A model generated the notes under the pieces. That model did not search any database, was not told the origin of the DNA, and saw only the letters and a list, made by a program, of their open reading frames with translations. From Deltaproteobacteria bacterium (GTDB lineage Bacteria > Myxococcota_A > UBA9160 > UBA4427): DNA of 37,268 bases. The DNA lies in NCBI GenBank assembly GCA_002709835.1, contig PAQX01000029.1:1-37268 (forward strand). Direction: 5' to 3'. Shown here one piece after another: positions 1-8,031 of the stretch (within the stretch, counting starts at the first letter, position 1; each line of letters opens with the position of its first letter). Both the position numbers and the translations under genes were made by a program.

Positions 1-1
1 C

Positions 2-838
2 GGCGCCCTCGAGGCTCAGCTCCCGGTGACGCCGGAGGGCGAGCCTTTCAGCGTGCTCGAGGTGCTGCATCTCCGGTCTCCCGCGCGGGGTCAGTTGGAC
101 GCGACCCGTTGGGTCCGCGGTGGGCTGGAGGACTTGCGGGAGCAAGAAGCCCTCTCACGAGAAGGCCTGGCCCTGGTCGCGCGCGAGCGCGGGCTGGCCT
201 TCGAACTCGACCCCGGCTGGGCGGAGCCACGTCGGCCTCGCCCGGGCTATGGGCTCTTCGTCGACCAGCGGGAGAACCGGGCGAGACTCGCGCCGTTCGC
301 GAAGGCGGAAGGAGGACGATGGCTCAACCTCTTCGCCCATACCGGGGCGTTCAGCGTGGCGCTGCTCGCGGCGGGGGCAGAGCAGGTCACGAGCGTCGAC
401 CTGTCGGGGCCCTATCTCGCTCGCCTCGATCGGAACCTGGCGCTCAACGCGGCCACGGGCGTCGAGCCCGCGCGCCACGTCCGGTTCCGCGGCGATGCCC
501 GCCGGGCGCTGGAGGAGAGCGGCGGCGAGCTTCGCGGAATCGTGGTCGACCCGCCCACTGCGGCAGCCGCGGGGCGCCGCTTCTGGTCCGTCCGCGAGGA
601 TCTCGAGCCCATGCTGCGGTCGTGCATCGATCGCCTCGCCGAGGGTGGCCGGCTGCTCGTCACCCAGAACCGTGCGGCCCCGCCCCTCGGACTGGACCTC
701 GTGATCGAGCGCCTCGCGCGTCGTGCCCATCGCGAGATCGCGTCGATCGAGCCGGCCCCGGCGGGCGCTGACCACCCGACGGTCGATGGGTTTCCGGAAG
801 GAGATCCCTTCGAGGGGGTCCTCCTCACGCTGCGCTAG
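2..838 (+). CDS. class I SAM-dependent methyltransferase, RlmI-like (5' end outside window)
   Basis: The reading frame is open to the left edge, so the start is missing and only the C-terminal ~278 residues are seen; a GTG at 26 is in frame but no ribosome site marks it. The visible part has the pattern of RlmI/RlmK-type RNA cytosine or guanine methyltransferases: a G-L-F-x-D-Q-R-E-N-R segment, then the SAM-binding strand N-L-F-A-H-T-G-A-F-S, an acidic residue ending strand 2 (S-V-D-L-S), and a V-V-D-P-P catalytic loop. Family knowledge suggests modification of 23S rRNA, but the usual N-terminal PUA domain would lie outside the window and the exact target cannot be read. It stands alone, 369 bp before the next gene. 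Confident on the fold, unsure of the substrate. Confidence 0.8.
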   Translation, partial: GALEAQLPVTPEGEPFSVLEVLHLRSPARGQLDATRWVRGGLEDLREQEALSREGLALVARERGLAFELDPGWAEPRRPRPGYGLFVDQRENRARLAPFAKAEGGRWLNLFAHTGAFSVALLAAGAEQVTSVDLSGPYLARLDRNLALNAATGVEPARHVRFRGDARRALEESGGELRGIVVDPPTAAAAGRRFWSVREDLEPMLRSCIDRLAEGGRLLVTQNRAAPPLGLDLVIERLARRAHREIASIEPAPAGADHPTVDGFPEGDPFEGVLLTLR

Positions 839-1207
839 CGCCCAGGCCGCCTACCCGGCGGGTTCCCCATACGGCCCTTGCTCCTAGCGATGCGTGGGAC
901 GTTTTCTGCCCCTTTTTCGGCAGTTTGCGGTCGAACCTTCTTCTGCTGCGCGGCGAAGATACCTCTGCAGAATCCCTCGTGTCTGACACAAACCAGCTCG
1001 CCCCACCACTTCTCCCCGATCCCGCTCGGCTTCGTGCGCGGGCGGGTCGCCCCTCCCGCTGCGGGACGGGAAGCGCGGAACCCCTTCGCCTGTCCACGGC
1101 GGATCCGCGCGGAGTGGAAGGCACGGACACGGGCGCGAATGCACCCATGTGTGATGGCTGGATCGAACGCGCGAGAGCCCGTTCGGGCGGCTGCAGAGGT
1201 GACTTCG
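839..1207. other. 369-bp intergenic region upstream of the PEP-CTERM gene
   Basis: No convincing gene is visible. The frame of the downstream gene stays open back to 878, but that stretch encodes no recognisable domain and the signal peptide begins at 1208, so I treat it as untranslated. A CTGCC...GGCAG inverted repeat with a T-rich loop lies near 917-934 and could help end transcription of the methyltransferase. The region probably carries the promoter of the PEP-CTERM gene. Confidence 0.5.
979..989. promoter_or_regulatory. 11-bp perfect palindrome GTGTCTGACAC
   Basis: GTGTC and GACAC arms flank a single central T, about 220 bp upstream of the PEP-CTERM start. It could be a regulator half-site pair, but an 11-bp palindrome may also occur by chance and no partner site was seen. 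Confidence 0.25.
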
Positions 1208-1951
1208 ATGGGACGGAACATTTCGATTCGGGTGGTGGCGGCGCGTTTCGTGCTCCTCTTCGGTCTGTTGCTGGGAGCCGGACCGTCCTTCGCCCTTCCG
1301 GCGGACTTCGACCCGGCCTTCGGATTCGACGACGCGAATCTGAGCGGACTGCCGACGATCACGATCGGGGCCGAAGACCCCTTCCTGATGGCCGGCGAAA
1401 TGGGAATCGGGGTCTCCGACGTCGACCTGACCGGCTCGACGAACGTCTGCATCCTCTTTGGCGACGAGACCTGTCGAGAGAACACGCTGGGCGTCACGGG
1501 GGCGTATTCCGTGATCATGACGCTGACGGTTTCGGCGGTGAATACCGACCAGATCAGCGGTCCCTTCACACTCTTCCTGAGCGGGCTCGCGAGTGGCGGT
1601 GCCTATGCGACGAGCGAAGTGTCCGTCGAGCTGAACCCCACGCTGCCCACCAGCCTCGATACGACCGCGGTGCCGGGTTTCGCCTGGAACGAGAGCTTCA
1701 CGTCTTTCACGCGGGTCAACGACGTGGCTTTCGCCCCCGACGTCTACGACTACATCGGGTGGAACGTAAACGTGGGCGACTCGGTGACGTTCCGGTACGA
1801 AGTTTCGACGACTCCGGGCGTTCGCGGCACGCCGCAACTAACGGCAAACGCGACGGGTGTCGTTCCCGAGCCCGGCACGGCGCTGCTGATGGGCCTCGGA
1901 TTGGCGGGTCTCACGTTCGCCGGCGGTCGGCGCGAGAACGAGGCGAACTGA
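1208..1951 (+). CDS. PEP-CTERM sorting domain-containing exported protein
   Basis: A 247-residue secreted protein. It begins with a charged N-region and hydrophobic core (residues about 8-25, ending G-P-S-F-A-L), a typical Sec signal peptide, which fixes the start at this ATG rather than at the upstream in-frame codons. The C-terminus has the tripartite sorting signal: V-P-E-P-G, a hydrophobic helix, and a basic tail with G-G-R-R. In characterised systems the exosortase EpsH/XrtA recognises this signal, cleaves it and directs the protein to the surface or exopolysaccharide. The middle is beta-rich and Thr/Ser-rich with no enzyme motif. No exosortase gene is in this window, so it must be encoded elsewhere. 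Followed by the TPR/beta-barrel gene on the same strand. Confidence 0.88.
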   Translation: MGRNISIRVVAARFVLLFGLLLGAGPSFALPADFDPAFGFDDANLSGLPTITIGAEDPFLMAGEMGIGVSDVDLTGSTNVCILFGDETCRENTLGVTGAYSVIMTLTVSAVNTDQISGPFTLFLSGLASGGAYATSEVSVELNPTLPTSLDTTAVPGFAWNESFTSFTRVNDVAFAPDVYDYIGWNVNVGDSVTFRYEVSTTPGVRGTPQLTANATGVVPEPGTALLMGLGLAGLTFAGGRRENEAN

Positions 1952-2099
1952 GGCAGCCCGATCCCATCGGTCGGCCTCGGCGGACAGCATTCTCGGACTG
2001 CAGGGCAGGATCGGACTCCCGATCGACCCGGCGGAGCGAACCGGGATGGCTACCGTCTCGGGTGGACAATCGACCGAGCGACTGAGATTGGGGGAAACA

Positions 2100-3824
2100 G
2101 TGCGGAAGCAACTGGCGATCAAGCGCCTCGTGAGCGGCCTTGGGGTGAGCCTCGCGCTCTTCGTGCTGGGGGCGGCGGCGTTGCCCGGCGCGGCAGCGGC
2201 CGGGCCCGTGGACGAGGCGATGAGCCAGGCGCGTCAGGACGTCGAGCAGGGGCGCTGCGAACCGGCCTCCGCCCGACTGCGCGGCATCGATGGGCTCGAG
2301 AGCCGGGCGGCGCTCCTCGCCGGCCAGTGTCAGATCCGCCAGGGCCTCTACCCCGAAGCGCTGAACAGCCTCGACGGGGTGCGGGGCGCCGCCGACCTCT
2401 CGCGAGAGCAGGTCGGGGACGTCGAACTCTATCGCGGCGTCGCGCTCTATCATCTCGAGCGCTACGCCGATTCGGCGGCGGCGCTCGACAGCGCCCGCGG
2501 TCTGACCGGCGAAGAGGCCCAGCTTCAGCTCTACACCGGTCTCCTCCTTCTGCGCGACGGCGACAACGATCGTGCGGCCCCCGCGCTCGAGGCGGCCAGC
2601 CGCCTCGCTCCGCGACTGACCGAACCGGTCGCCTCCTACTACGCTGGCCTCGCGTGGCAGGGGTCGTCGGAGCGCGAACGGGCCCGCGACGCGTTCCAGC
2701 GCGTCGTCGACCTCGATGGGGATGGGCCCTGGGGCAAGGAAGCGGCCAAGCTGCTCGAGACCACTGAACTCTATCCCTGGTTCGTGCGCGGTCGCGTCGG
2801 TTTCGAGTATGACGACAACGTGCTGCTTCGGGGCAGCGTGACCGAGACCGGCGCCGCGATCCTCGACCGCGCCGGCGAGCAGGACTGGCGCGGGGTCTGG
2901 GAGATCGACGGCGGCGTGCGCGTCTGGGAGTCGGAGGACGCCCAGACCGCAGCGGGTCTGACCGCTGGCTATTCGGGCAACGTCCACCGGGACCTCGACG
3001 GGCTCGACACCCACTTCATCCGTGCGGGCGCCTATTTGTCGCAGCGCCTCGGTCCGCAGACCGAGGCCCAGGCGCGGTACCAGTTCGGCTACGCCAACGT
3101 CCGCAACGAGAATGACTACCTCTACGAACACTTCGGTGAACTCTCGCTGATCCATACCTGGCGGAAGAACGGGACGACCTTCCTGTTCCTCGACGTGGTC
3201 TCCGACGATCTGCGCTTCCGGAACCTCTCGGTCACCGACAACGTGCCTTCGCCGCCGGGGGGCGCGGGTGGGCCGAATACGGTCTGTGCCAACGGACTCG
3301 CGGGCGGCGAGATCGGCTGTAGTCCCAATGGTGTCGACGAACGCAACGCGCGCGATCGAGACGGCATCGGCTTCGGGGCGGCCGTCGAACACCGCTACCT
3401 CGTCCCGATCCCGAACGGTCTCGACGACGTCCTCGAAGAACTCGAGGTCGGCGGTGGCTACCGCTTCAGCCGCTACGACGCCGAGGGGGAGGAGTGGGAT
3501 CACTTCGCGAACCAGTTGACCGCGCTGATCGAGATCGAGCTCCCGCTGGACATCTCCGTGACGACGCGCGGCAGCTACACGCGCCGTGACTTCGACAACC
3601 CGTCGACGTTCCCCGACGTCGAGGTGTTCAACCAGGAATACGTGCTCTCGGATGACGACCGCGAAGAGAACGAATGGCTCTTCGATGCGGCGATCATCAA
3701 GGACATCACCGACAACCTCTCGGTCAGCGTCGCCTACCAGTATCTGGACAACGACTCGAACCGAGACGCCTACAACTATGATCGCCACATCGTGGGTGGC
3801 TATCTGAACTTCCGATTCGACTGA
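2100..3824 (+). CDS. TPR-containing outer-membrane beta-barrel protein
   Basis: The start is placed at a GTG with GGGGGA about 5 bases upstream, because it gives a clean signal peptide (basic K-Q-L-A-I-K-R, a Leu/Ala core, A-A-A-A-G cleavage region); an ATG 54 bases earlier would bury that signal. Residues about 35-215 are helical TPR-like repeats (L-Y-R-G-V-A-L-Y-H-L, Y-Y-A-G-L-A-W-Q). From about residue 220 on there are alternating aromatic/polar strands (G-R-V-G-F-E-Y-D-D-N-V, Y-Q-F-G-Y-A-N-V) ending in an aromatic strand N-F-R-F-D, as outer-membrane barrels do. The TPR-plus-barrel order resembles Slam-type or polysaccharide-export porins; a role in surface protein or polysaccharide export fits the PEP-CTERM neighbour but is inferred. 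Confidence 0.75.
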   Translation: MRKQLAIKRLVSGLGVSLALFVLGAAALPGAAAAGPVDEAMSQARQDVEQGRCEPASARLRGIDGLESRAALLAGQCQIRQGLYPEALNSLDGVRGAADLSREQVGDVELYRGVALYHLERYADSAAALDSARGLTGEEAQLQLYTGLLLLRDGDNDRAAPALEAASRLAPRLTEPVASYYAGLAWQGSSERERARDAFQRVVDLDGDGPWGKEAAKLLETTELYPWFVRGRVGFEYDDNVLLRGSVTETGAAILDRAGEQDWRGVWEIDGGVRVWESEDAQTAAGLTAGYSGNVHRDLDGLDTHFIRAGAYLSQRLGPQTEAQARYQFGYANVRNENDYLYEHFGELSLIHTWRKNGTTFLFLDVVSDDLRFRNLSVTDNVPSPPGGAGGPNTVCANGLAGGEIGCSPNGVDERNARDRDGIGFGAAVEHRYLVPIPNGLDDVLEELEVGGGYRFSRYDAEGEEWDHFANQLTALIEIELPLDISVTTRGSYTRRDFDNPSTFPDVEVFNQEYVLSDDDREENEWLFDAAIIKDITDNLSVSVAYQYLDNDSNRDAYNYDRHIVGGYLNFRFD

Positions 3825-3852
3825 ATCGAAACCCGATCGACATGAAGGCTGC

Positions 3853-3872
3853 CGATCGTCGCCGGACGATCG
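3853..3872. repeat. 8-bp inverted repeat (hairpin) between two co-oriented genes
   Basis: CGATCGTC and GACGATCG flank a GCCG loop, 28 bases after the stop of the TPR/barrel gene and 28 bases before the next start. No T-run follows, so it is not a standard intrinsic terminator; an mRNA-stability or attenuating hairpin is possible. Confidence 0.45.
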
Positions 3873-3900
3873 AGTCGATCCAGACACGTGGAGAGAATCA

Positions 3901-4737
3901 ATGACTCCGACTTCTCGCAATTCCTTGATGATCGGTGGCGGCCTCATCGTGATCGCGCTCCTGCTGACCTGTGGGCCGATGCGCGGCCTTTTCGGGGACG
4001 CTGATCCGGCGGCGGTGACCGAATCGCCTTCCGTGGCGGCCGGCCCGCCCGAGGAGGCGCCCGCGCCTGCCGATGCGGCCGACGCGATGGCCTCCGCCAC
4101 GGCAGCCGGGGACGGCGCGGCGAACGGTGCGGAAGCCGGCACGAATGGCGCTGCCGTCGCCGGTCTGGACGGCGGCGCGGCGGCCGGTGAGGAAACTGTG
4201 GTCGCCGCGGCGGCCGAAGCCGAAGCGGCCGAATCGGCCGGCGCGGGCGTCGCGATGCCGACCGCGGCGGTGGTGGACGCCGGGGTCGGGGCAGCCACGG
4301 CGGCCGGCGCGGATGCAGGTTCGGGTTCCGGAGCGGCCGCGACGAAGACCGTATCGGCACCGCCGACGCCTCCGGTCTCTGGCGGACCGTCGGCGGTGGC
4401 CGTGGCGAAGACCTCCGGCGCGAACGCGGCGGCGAGCGCGGCCGCAGCGACGAATGCCTTCGACGACGCCTATGCGAGTCTCTCTGGAGACGGAATCGAC
4501 GTGGCCGGCAAGGTCGTGGATCGATTCGCACCGCCCGTGGCGGCGGTCGCGAGCGGGGGGCTGGCCTTCAACGGCGCCCAGCGCTCGATCGGCTCCTCGA
4601 TCGGCGGCGTGCGCCAGCCCTGTGACTCGCCCGGTGCGGGTTGCCGGAACACCGTGACGCCTGCCTCGCCCTTGGCGCCGGCGAACCCGCCGATCGTGGG
4701 CGGCACCCGGCCCGGTCGTCGCGGAGTCGCCGAATGA
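3901..4737 (+). CDS. Ala/Gly-rich membrane-anchored protein, unknown function
   Basis: A 278-residue protein starting at an ATG with GGAGAG 5 bases upstream. Residues about 8-26 form one hydrophobic segment (I-G-G-G-L-I-V-I-A-L-L-L-T-C), a membrane anchor or uncleaved signal; the Cys follows L-L-T, a poor lipobox. Residues about 35-195 are very rich in Ala, Gly, Val, Thr and Glu with no repeat of fixed length, probably an extended or disordered periplasmic region. The last ~90 residues are more ordered (Y-A-S-L-S-G-D-G-I-D-V-A-G-K-V-V-D-R-F) and include two Cys. No family recognised. Same strand and spacing as the TPR/barrel gene before it, so possibly co-transcribed in a surface-export unit. 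Confidence 0.65.
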   Translation: MTPTSRNSLMIGGGLIVIALLLTCGPMRGLFGDADPAAVTESPSVAAGPPEEAPAPADAADAMASATAAGDGAANGAEAGTNGAAVAGLDGGAAAGEETVVAAAAEAEAAESAGAGVAMPTAAVVDAGVGAATAAGADAGSGSGAAATKTVSAPPTPPVSGGPSAVAVAKTSGANAAASAAAATNAFDDAYASLSGDGIDVAGKVVDRFAPPVAAVASGGLAFNGAQRSIGSSIGGVRQPCDSPGAGCRNTVTPASPLAPANPPIVGGTRPGRRGVAE

Positions 4738-4892
4738 GCGTCCGCCGGTCTTGAGGAGGCTCCGTCTCTGATCGCGAAGTGCCCGCGTGGTGTGCTCCGG
4801 CCGCCACGCGGTCTTCGTTTTCGGGCTCGGGTCTTGCGGCATCCTCCCCGGCTGGCGCACCGTTCGGGCGCACGCGCGGCAGGAGGGGCGAC

Positions 4893-4970
4893 ATGACCGC
4901 GGCGGAACGGATGCAAAGCGATCCGAGGTCGGCAAGTTCCCGTTCTTCGAGCGGCGATAGGCGAGCGTGA
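4893..4970 (+). CDS. 25-codon upstream ORF coupled to the methyltransferase
   Basis: A short ORF with a very good ribosome site (AGGAGGGG, 4 bases from the ATG). It is Arg/Ser-rich and has no domain. Its TGA overlaps the GTG start of the next gene in the sequence GTGA, the usual arrangement for translational coupling. The downstream GTG has no strong site of its own, so this mini-ORF may serve to bring ribosomes to it. It could also be a chance ORF; the peptide itself need not be functional. Confidence 0.45.
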   Translation: MTAAERMQSDPRSASSRSSSGDRRA

Positions 4971-5698
4971 CGAGACCTGTGGGTGCGCCTCGAGAACCGC
5001 ATTCGTCGATGCCTGCGGTCGCGACCCGGTACGACTACCGGGCGATCGCTTTCTGCTACGACGAGCTCGCCGCGATCTACTCGCTGGGCCGGATTGCGCG
5101 TTCGAAGCGAGCCTTCCTCAGTCACGTGCGGCCGGGGGAGTCGGTGCTGGTCGCGGGGGCGGGGCGGGGAGACGATGCGCTCGCGGCCGCACGGGCGGGG
5201 GCCGTCGTGACTGCGGTCGACCGCTCCGGCACGATGTTGGGAAGCCTCCGCACGGTCGCGGCGCGGGAAGAGCTGGTGCTCGAGTGCGTCGAGGCACCCG
5301 TCGAAGCCTCCTGCGAGGGGCGCATCTTCGACCACGTCGTCGCGCACTACTTCCTCAACTGTTTTTCGGACCCCGAGGCGCGAGCGATGCTCAGGGTGTT
5401 GAGCCGTCGGGTCGGCCCGGGCGGTCGGATCCATCTTGCCGACTTCGCGCCGTCAGAGGGCGGAAGGCTCGCGCGCTGGGTGACCGGGGTCTACTACGGC
5501 GCGATCGCGATCGCGGGGTGGGCGCTCCGTTTGTGCGCGTTGCACGCGATCCCCGATCTGCCGGGGTGGCTCGAGAATGCCGGCTTCGAGGTCAAATCGA
5601 CGAAACGATTTGCGGTGACTCCTGGGGCGGCACCCGCCTACTGGTCGATTACGGGGCGCAAGCGCGTCCAGGGCGAGTCGGCCGCCAGCACCGACTGA
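4967..5698 (+). CDS. class I SAM-dependent methyltransferase
   Basis: A 243-residue protein with a UbiE/Methyltransf_11-type core: a Y-D-x-x-A-I-x-Y start helix, S-V-L-V-A-G-A-G-R-G-D-D as SAM-binding motif I, T-A-V-D-R-S with the acidic residue binding the ribose, and G-G-R-I-H-L-A-D-F-A as the late strand. The segment after it (V-T-G-V-Y-Y-G-A-I-A-I-A-G-W-A-L-R) is hydrophobic, which suggests a lipid or quinone-like substrate; that is inference. The GTG start overlaps the stop of the 25-codon ORF; an in-frame ATG at 5009 is an alternative. The next gene is convergent, 15 bases beyond the stop. Confidence 0.75.
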   Translation: MTRPVGAPREPHSSMPAVATRYDYRAIAFCYDELAAIYSLGRIARSKRAFLSHVRPGESVLVAGAGRGDDALAAARAGAVVTAVDRSGTMLGSLRTVAAREELVLECVEAPVEASCEGRIFDHVVAHYFLNCFSDPEARAMLRVLSRRVGPGGRIHLADFAPSEGGRLARWVTGVYYGAIAIAGWALRLCALHAIPDLPGWLENAGFEVKSTKRFAVTPGAAPAYWSITGRKRVQGESAASTD

Positions 5699-5713
5699 GA
5701 GTGAGGTGCCCCG

Positions 5714-6898
5714 CTATTCGGGGGGGGCTTCGCCGGCCGCCGCTTCGGCCGCGTCGGTCGAGGGCGCATCGAGCGCTGCGAGCTCCCCGGTGAGGTCTGC
5801 GACGAGGTCCTCGTCGGGCTCGAAGTCGAGGCTCGGGATGTCGAGGGCCTGCAGGAAATAGTCCCGCGCGTCGTCGCGCCGGCCGAGCGCGCGCTCGAGT
5901 CGCGCGGACTCGGCGAGCACGGTCCGAGCCGCATGATCCGAGATCGGCGGGTCCATCGAGATGCGGGCCTGCGCCCCGGTGATGATCGCGCGAGCGCGAT
6001 CCTCGTCGCCTCGTTCCGCGAGGATGGCGGCGAGGGTCGCCTCGCCGATGGCGCGGCTCGTCGGGTCGGCATCGGTCTCGTCGAAGAAGCGATAGGCGAT
6101 CGTCGCCGCGCGCTCGGCGACGGCGAGGTCTCCCTGGACGCGCGCGATGCGAGCGCGGTAGATCTGGAGCGAGGCGATCTGGGACCGGTCGGAGGGGTTG
6201 ACCGTCTGCGCATCGGCGAGGGCGAGCTCGATCGCCCGCCTGGCGAGCGCATCGTCGCCATCCCGGGTCGCGAGCTGGGAGACTTCGTAGGCGAGGGAAA
6301 GACGCTGGACGCTCGCGGCGTCCTGGCTGGCGGCGTCGAGAGCAATTCGGAGGAGCGGAAGCGGAGACTTGGTCATGCCCGCCTCGCGAGCTTCGGCCAC
6401 GCGCTTCGCCGCGAAATTCTGCACGAGCTCGACCGTCGCCGGACCGCCGATCTCGGGCTCGTTCTCGGCTTCGTCGAAGAGGAGGTCGGCGAGGGCCTCC
6501 GCCTCTTCCTCTTTTCCGAGCGCGACGAAGTCGAGAGCGAGTCTCGCGCGCATCCCGTGCACCGCACGGCGCTGGGCGTTGGAGGCGGGCCGTCCCGCGA
6601 GCTGGAGCGCCGCCTGGGCGAGCCGCTCCCGCGCTTCCTCGAAGTCTCTGGTCTGTCGCGCGATGCGCGCCTCACGTGCGAGTGCATACCAGGTGCGCGC
6701 GGTGTTCGCCTCGGCGTCTTCGAGGGGGGCGAGTTCAACGGCCCCTTCGCCGAAGCCCACCTCCAGAAGGACGGGTGCTTCGGGCACCTCGCGCGCAGCC
6801 GGCTCGGCGTCGGTCGGCTCCGCCGGATAGTTGAGCGCGGCGCAGCCGGCTTGAGCCGACACGAGGCCCAAGAGAAGAAGATGTCGCCAGGCCGGCAT
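5714..6898 (-). CDS. helical-repeat (TPR-like) lipoprotein
   Basis: A 394-residue protein with a short hydrophobic N-terminus ending L-V-S-A-Q-A-G-C, a plausible though imperfect lipobox, so it is probably lipid-anchored. The rest is almost entirely Ala/Glu/Arg-rich amphipathic helix with TPR-like pairs (A-R-T-W-Y-A-L-A-R-E-A-R-I-A, A-R-I-A-R-V-Q-G-D-L-A-V-A-E-R-A). No catalytic motif is visible, so a scaffold or protein-binding role is likely. Its ATG lies one base after the TGA of the Rieske gene, so the two are translated from one transcript. Confidence 0.65.
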   Translation of the reverse strand: MPAWRHLLLLGLVSAQAGCAALNYPAEPTDAEPAAREVPEAPVLLEVGFGEGAVELAPLEDAEANTARTWYALAREARIARQTRDFEEARERLAQAALQLAGRPASNAQRRAVHGMRARLALDFVALGKEEEAEALADLLFDEAENEPEIGGPATVELVQNFAAKRVAEAREAGMTKSPLPLLRIALDAASQDAASVQRLSLAYEVSQLATRDGDDALARRAIELALADAQTVNPSDRSQIASLQIYRARIARVQGDLAVAERAATIAYRFFDETDADPTSRAIGEATLAAILAERGDEDRARAIITGAQARISMDPPISDHAARTVLAESARLERALGRRDDARDYFLQALDIPSLDFEPDEDLVADLTGELAALDAPSTDAAEAAAGEAPPE

Positions 6899-6899
6899 G

Positions 6900-7232
6900 T
6901 CAGAACCTCACGTAGAGCTGTTCATCGCGGAGCTCGATGGGATAGGAGGCGAGGGGCTTGCTCGCGGGGCCACCCGTCGGACAGCCATCGCGAACGTCGA
7001 AGCGCGCCCCATGGAGCGTGCAGACGATCTCCATGCCGTCGACCGGTTCGTTCGTGAGTGGCCAGGCAGCGTGGGTGCATCGGTTCGAGACCGCGAAATA
7101 CTCGTCGCCGAGGCGCAGCACGAGCAGCTCCTGATCGCCGACCCGAACCGCGCGCTTTTCGCCGGGGGCGAGCGGGGGACCGGGAGCGGCGTTCTCCCCT
7201 TCCTTGGCCATCTCGATCCTCTGCCAGGACAT
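6900..7232 (-). CDS. Rieske-type [2Fe-2S] ferredoxin
   Basis: A 110-residue soluble Rieske protein. The cluster ligands are complete: C-T-H at residues 52-54 and C-T-L-H at 71-74, giving C-x-H-x16-C-x-x-H. There is no membrane segment and no oxygenase alpha-subunit domain, so it is a ferredoxin-like electron carrier, as found with ring-hydroxylating oxygenases or as the small subunit of nitrite reductase-like enzymes. The start is set by GGAGG 4 bases before this ATG; an earlier in-frame ATG at 7262 has no such site. First gene of a two-gene unit with the helical lipoprotein. The electron partner is not in the window. Confidence 0.85.
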   Translation of the reverse strand: MSWQRIEMAKEGENAAPGPPLAPGEKRAVRVGDQELLVLRLGDEYFAVSNRCTHAAWPLTNEPVDGMEIVCTLHGARFDVRDGCPTGGPASKPLASYPIELRDEQLYVRF

Positions 7233-7400
7233 GAAACCTCCGGTTCCCACGCAGCACTGCATTTCGTGGGGAGGCAGATGGAACGAAGGGCGCCTTCCGG
7301 GAAACGAAAGTGGGTCGGGGCCGGGAGGCTAGCGCGAGTTGTCCCGAGAGGCCGTCGGTGGCGGCTATGTTCGCACGTGGGTTCTACCCAGGAGGGGCGA
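7233..7400. promoter_or_regulatory. divergent intergenic region, Rieske / DUF4136
   Basis: These 168 bp separate two divergent genes and must hold promoters for both. A strong ribosome site (GGAGGGG) for the rightward gene lies at 7391. No clear operator was recognised. Confidence 0.4.
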
Positions 7401-8012
7401 ATGCAAGTAAGTCGAGCAGAGACCGTGCAGGCCAGATGCGGCACGAAGGCAATTCTCGTGGCGTTCTGCTGGGGGGCTCTTCTCGGCCTCGTCGGTTGTC
7501 AGACCTTCGACGTCCGCTCCGACTGGGACGACGCCGTCGCCTTGGAGTCCATGAAGCGCTTCCACTTCGAAGATCCGCCGATCGTCGAGGGGGCGAATCC
7601 CTTCGCCGACAACTCGCTTCTGCGAAATCGTGTGCGCGCGGGGATCGAGCAGGTGCTCGAGGAGCGTGGCTTCGAGCGCGCAGGGGCGCGCGCTTCGGCC
7701 GACTTCGTCGTGACCTATGGCGTTCAACTCGAAGAGGAACTCCGCGTCGACGGCGTCACCCTCGGCACCGGCATGGGGTCGTGGAACCGAGGCTACGCCT
7801 ATGGCGGTGCGGCCTCGACTACGTCCCGCGTGAACGCCTACCAGGAGGCCACGCTGATCATCGACGTGCTCGCCCCCGAGAGTGGCGATCTCGCATGGCG
7901 AGGTTGGGGGCGGGGGATGCTCACGACCCGCGACCGGAATCGAAGCGACGAACGACTGAACGAAGGAATTCGAGCGATCCTGGAGCGCTTCCCGCCGGTC
8001 GCCGGCGACTGA
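7401..8012 (+). CDS. DUF4136-family lipoprotein
   Basis: A 203-residue lipoprotein. The N-terminal signal ends L-L-G-L-V-G-C, a good lipobox, followed by Q-T-F-D-V-R-S-D-W-D. The pattern of an N-terminal S-D-(W/Y)-D strand, F-x-F then L-L-R-N-R-V-R-x-G-I-E-x-V-L-x-E-R-G-F, then A-D-F-V-V-T-Y, and a late D-V-L-A-P-E-S-G-D-L-A-W-R-G-W is that of DUF4136, a family of periplasm-facing lipoproteins with no established biochemical role. The start is supported by GGAGGGG 4 bases upstream. It is convergent with the histidine kinase gene, with 19 bases between the stops. Confidence 0.85.
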   Translation: MQVSRAETVQARCGTKAILVAFCWGALLGLVGCQTFDVRSDWDDAVALESMKRFHFEDPPIVEGANPFADNSLLRNRVRAGIEQVLEERGFERAGARASADFVVTYGVQLEEELRVDGVTLGTGMGSWNRGYAYGGAASTTSRVNAYQEATLIIDVLAPESGDLAWRGWGRGMLTTRDRNRSDERLNEGIRAILERFPPVAGD

Positions 8013-8031
8013 GAAGGATTCCAGCGCGACG

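Noticed and set aside
878..1207. N-terminal extension of the PEP-CTERM protein
   Set aside because: The frame is open but would bury the signal peptide; it encodes no domain.
1911..4298. A 795-residue open frame on the minus strand
   Set aside because: It is a shadow of the TPR/barrel and Ala-rich genes: no recognisable domain, no ribosome site, and the plus-strand genes have signal peptides and clear starts.
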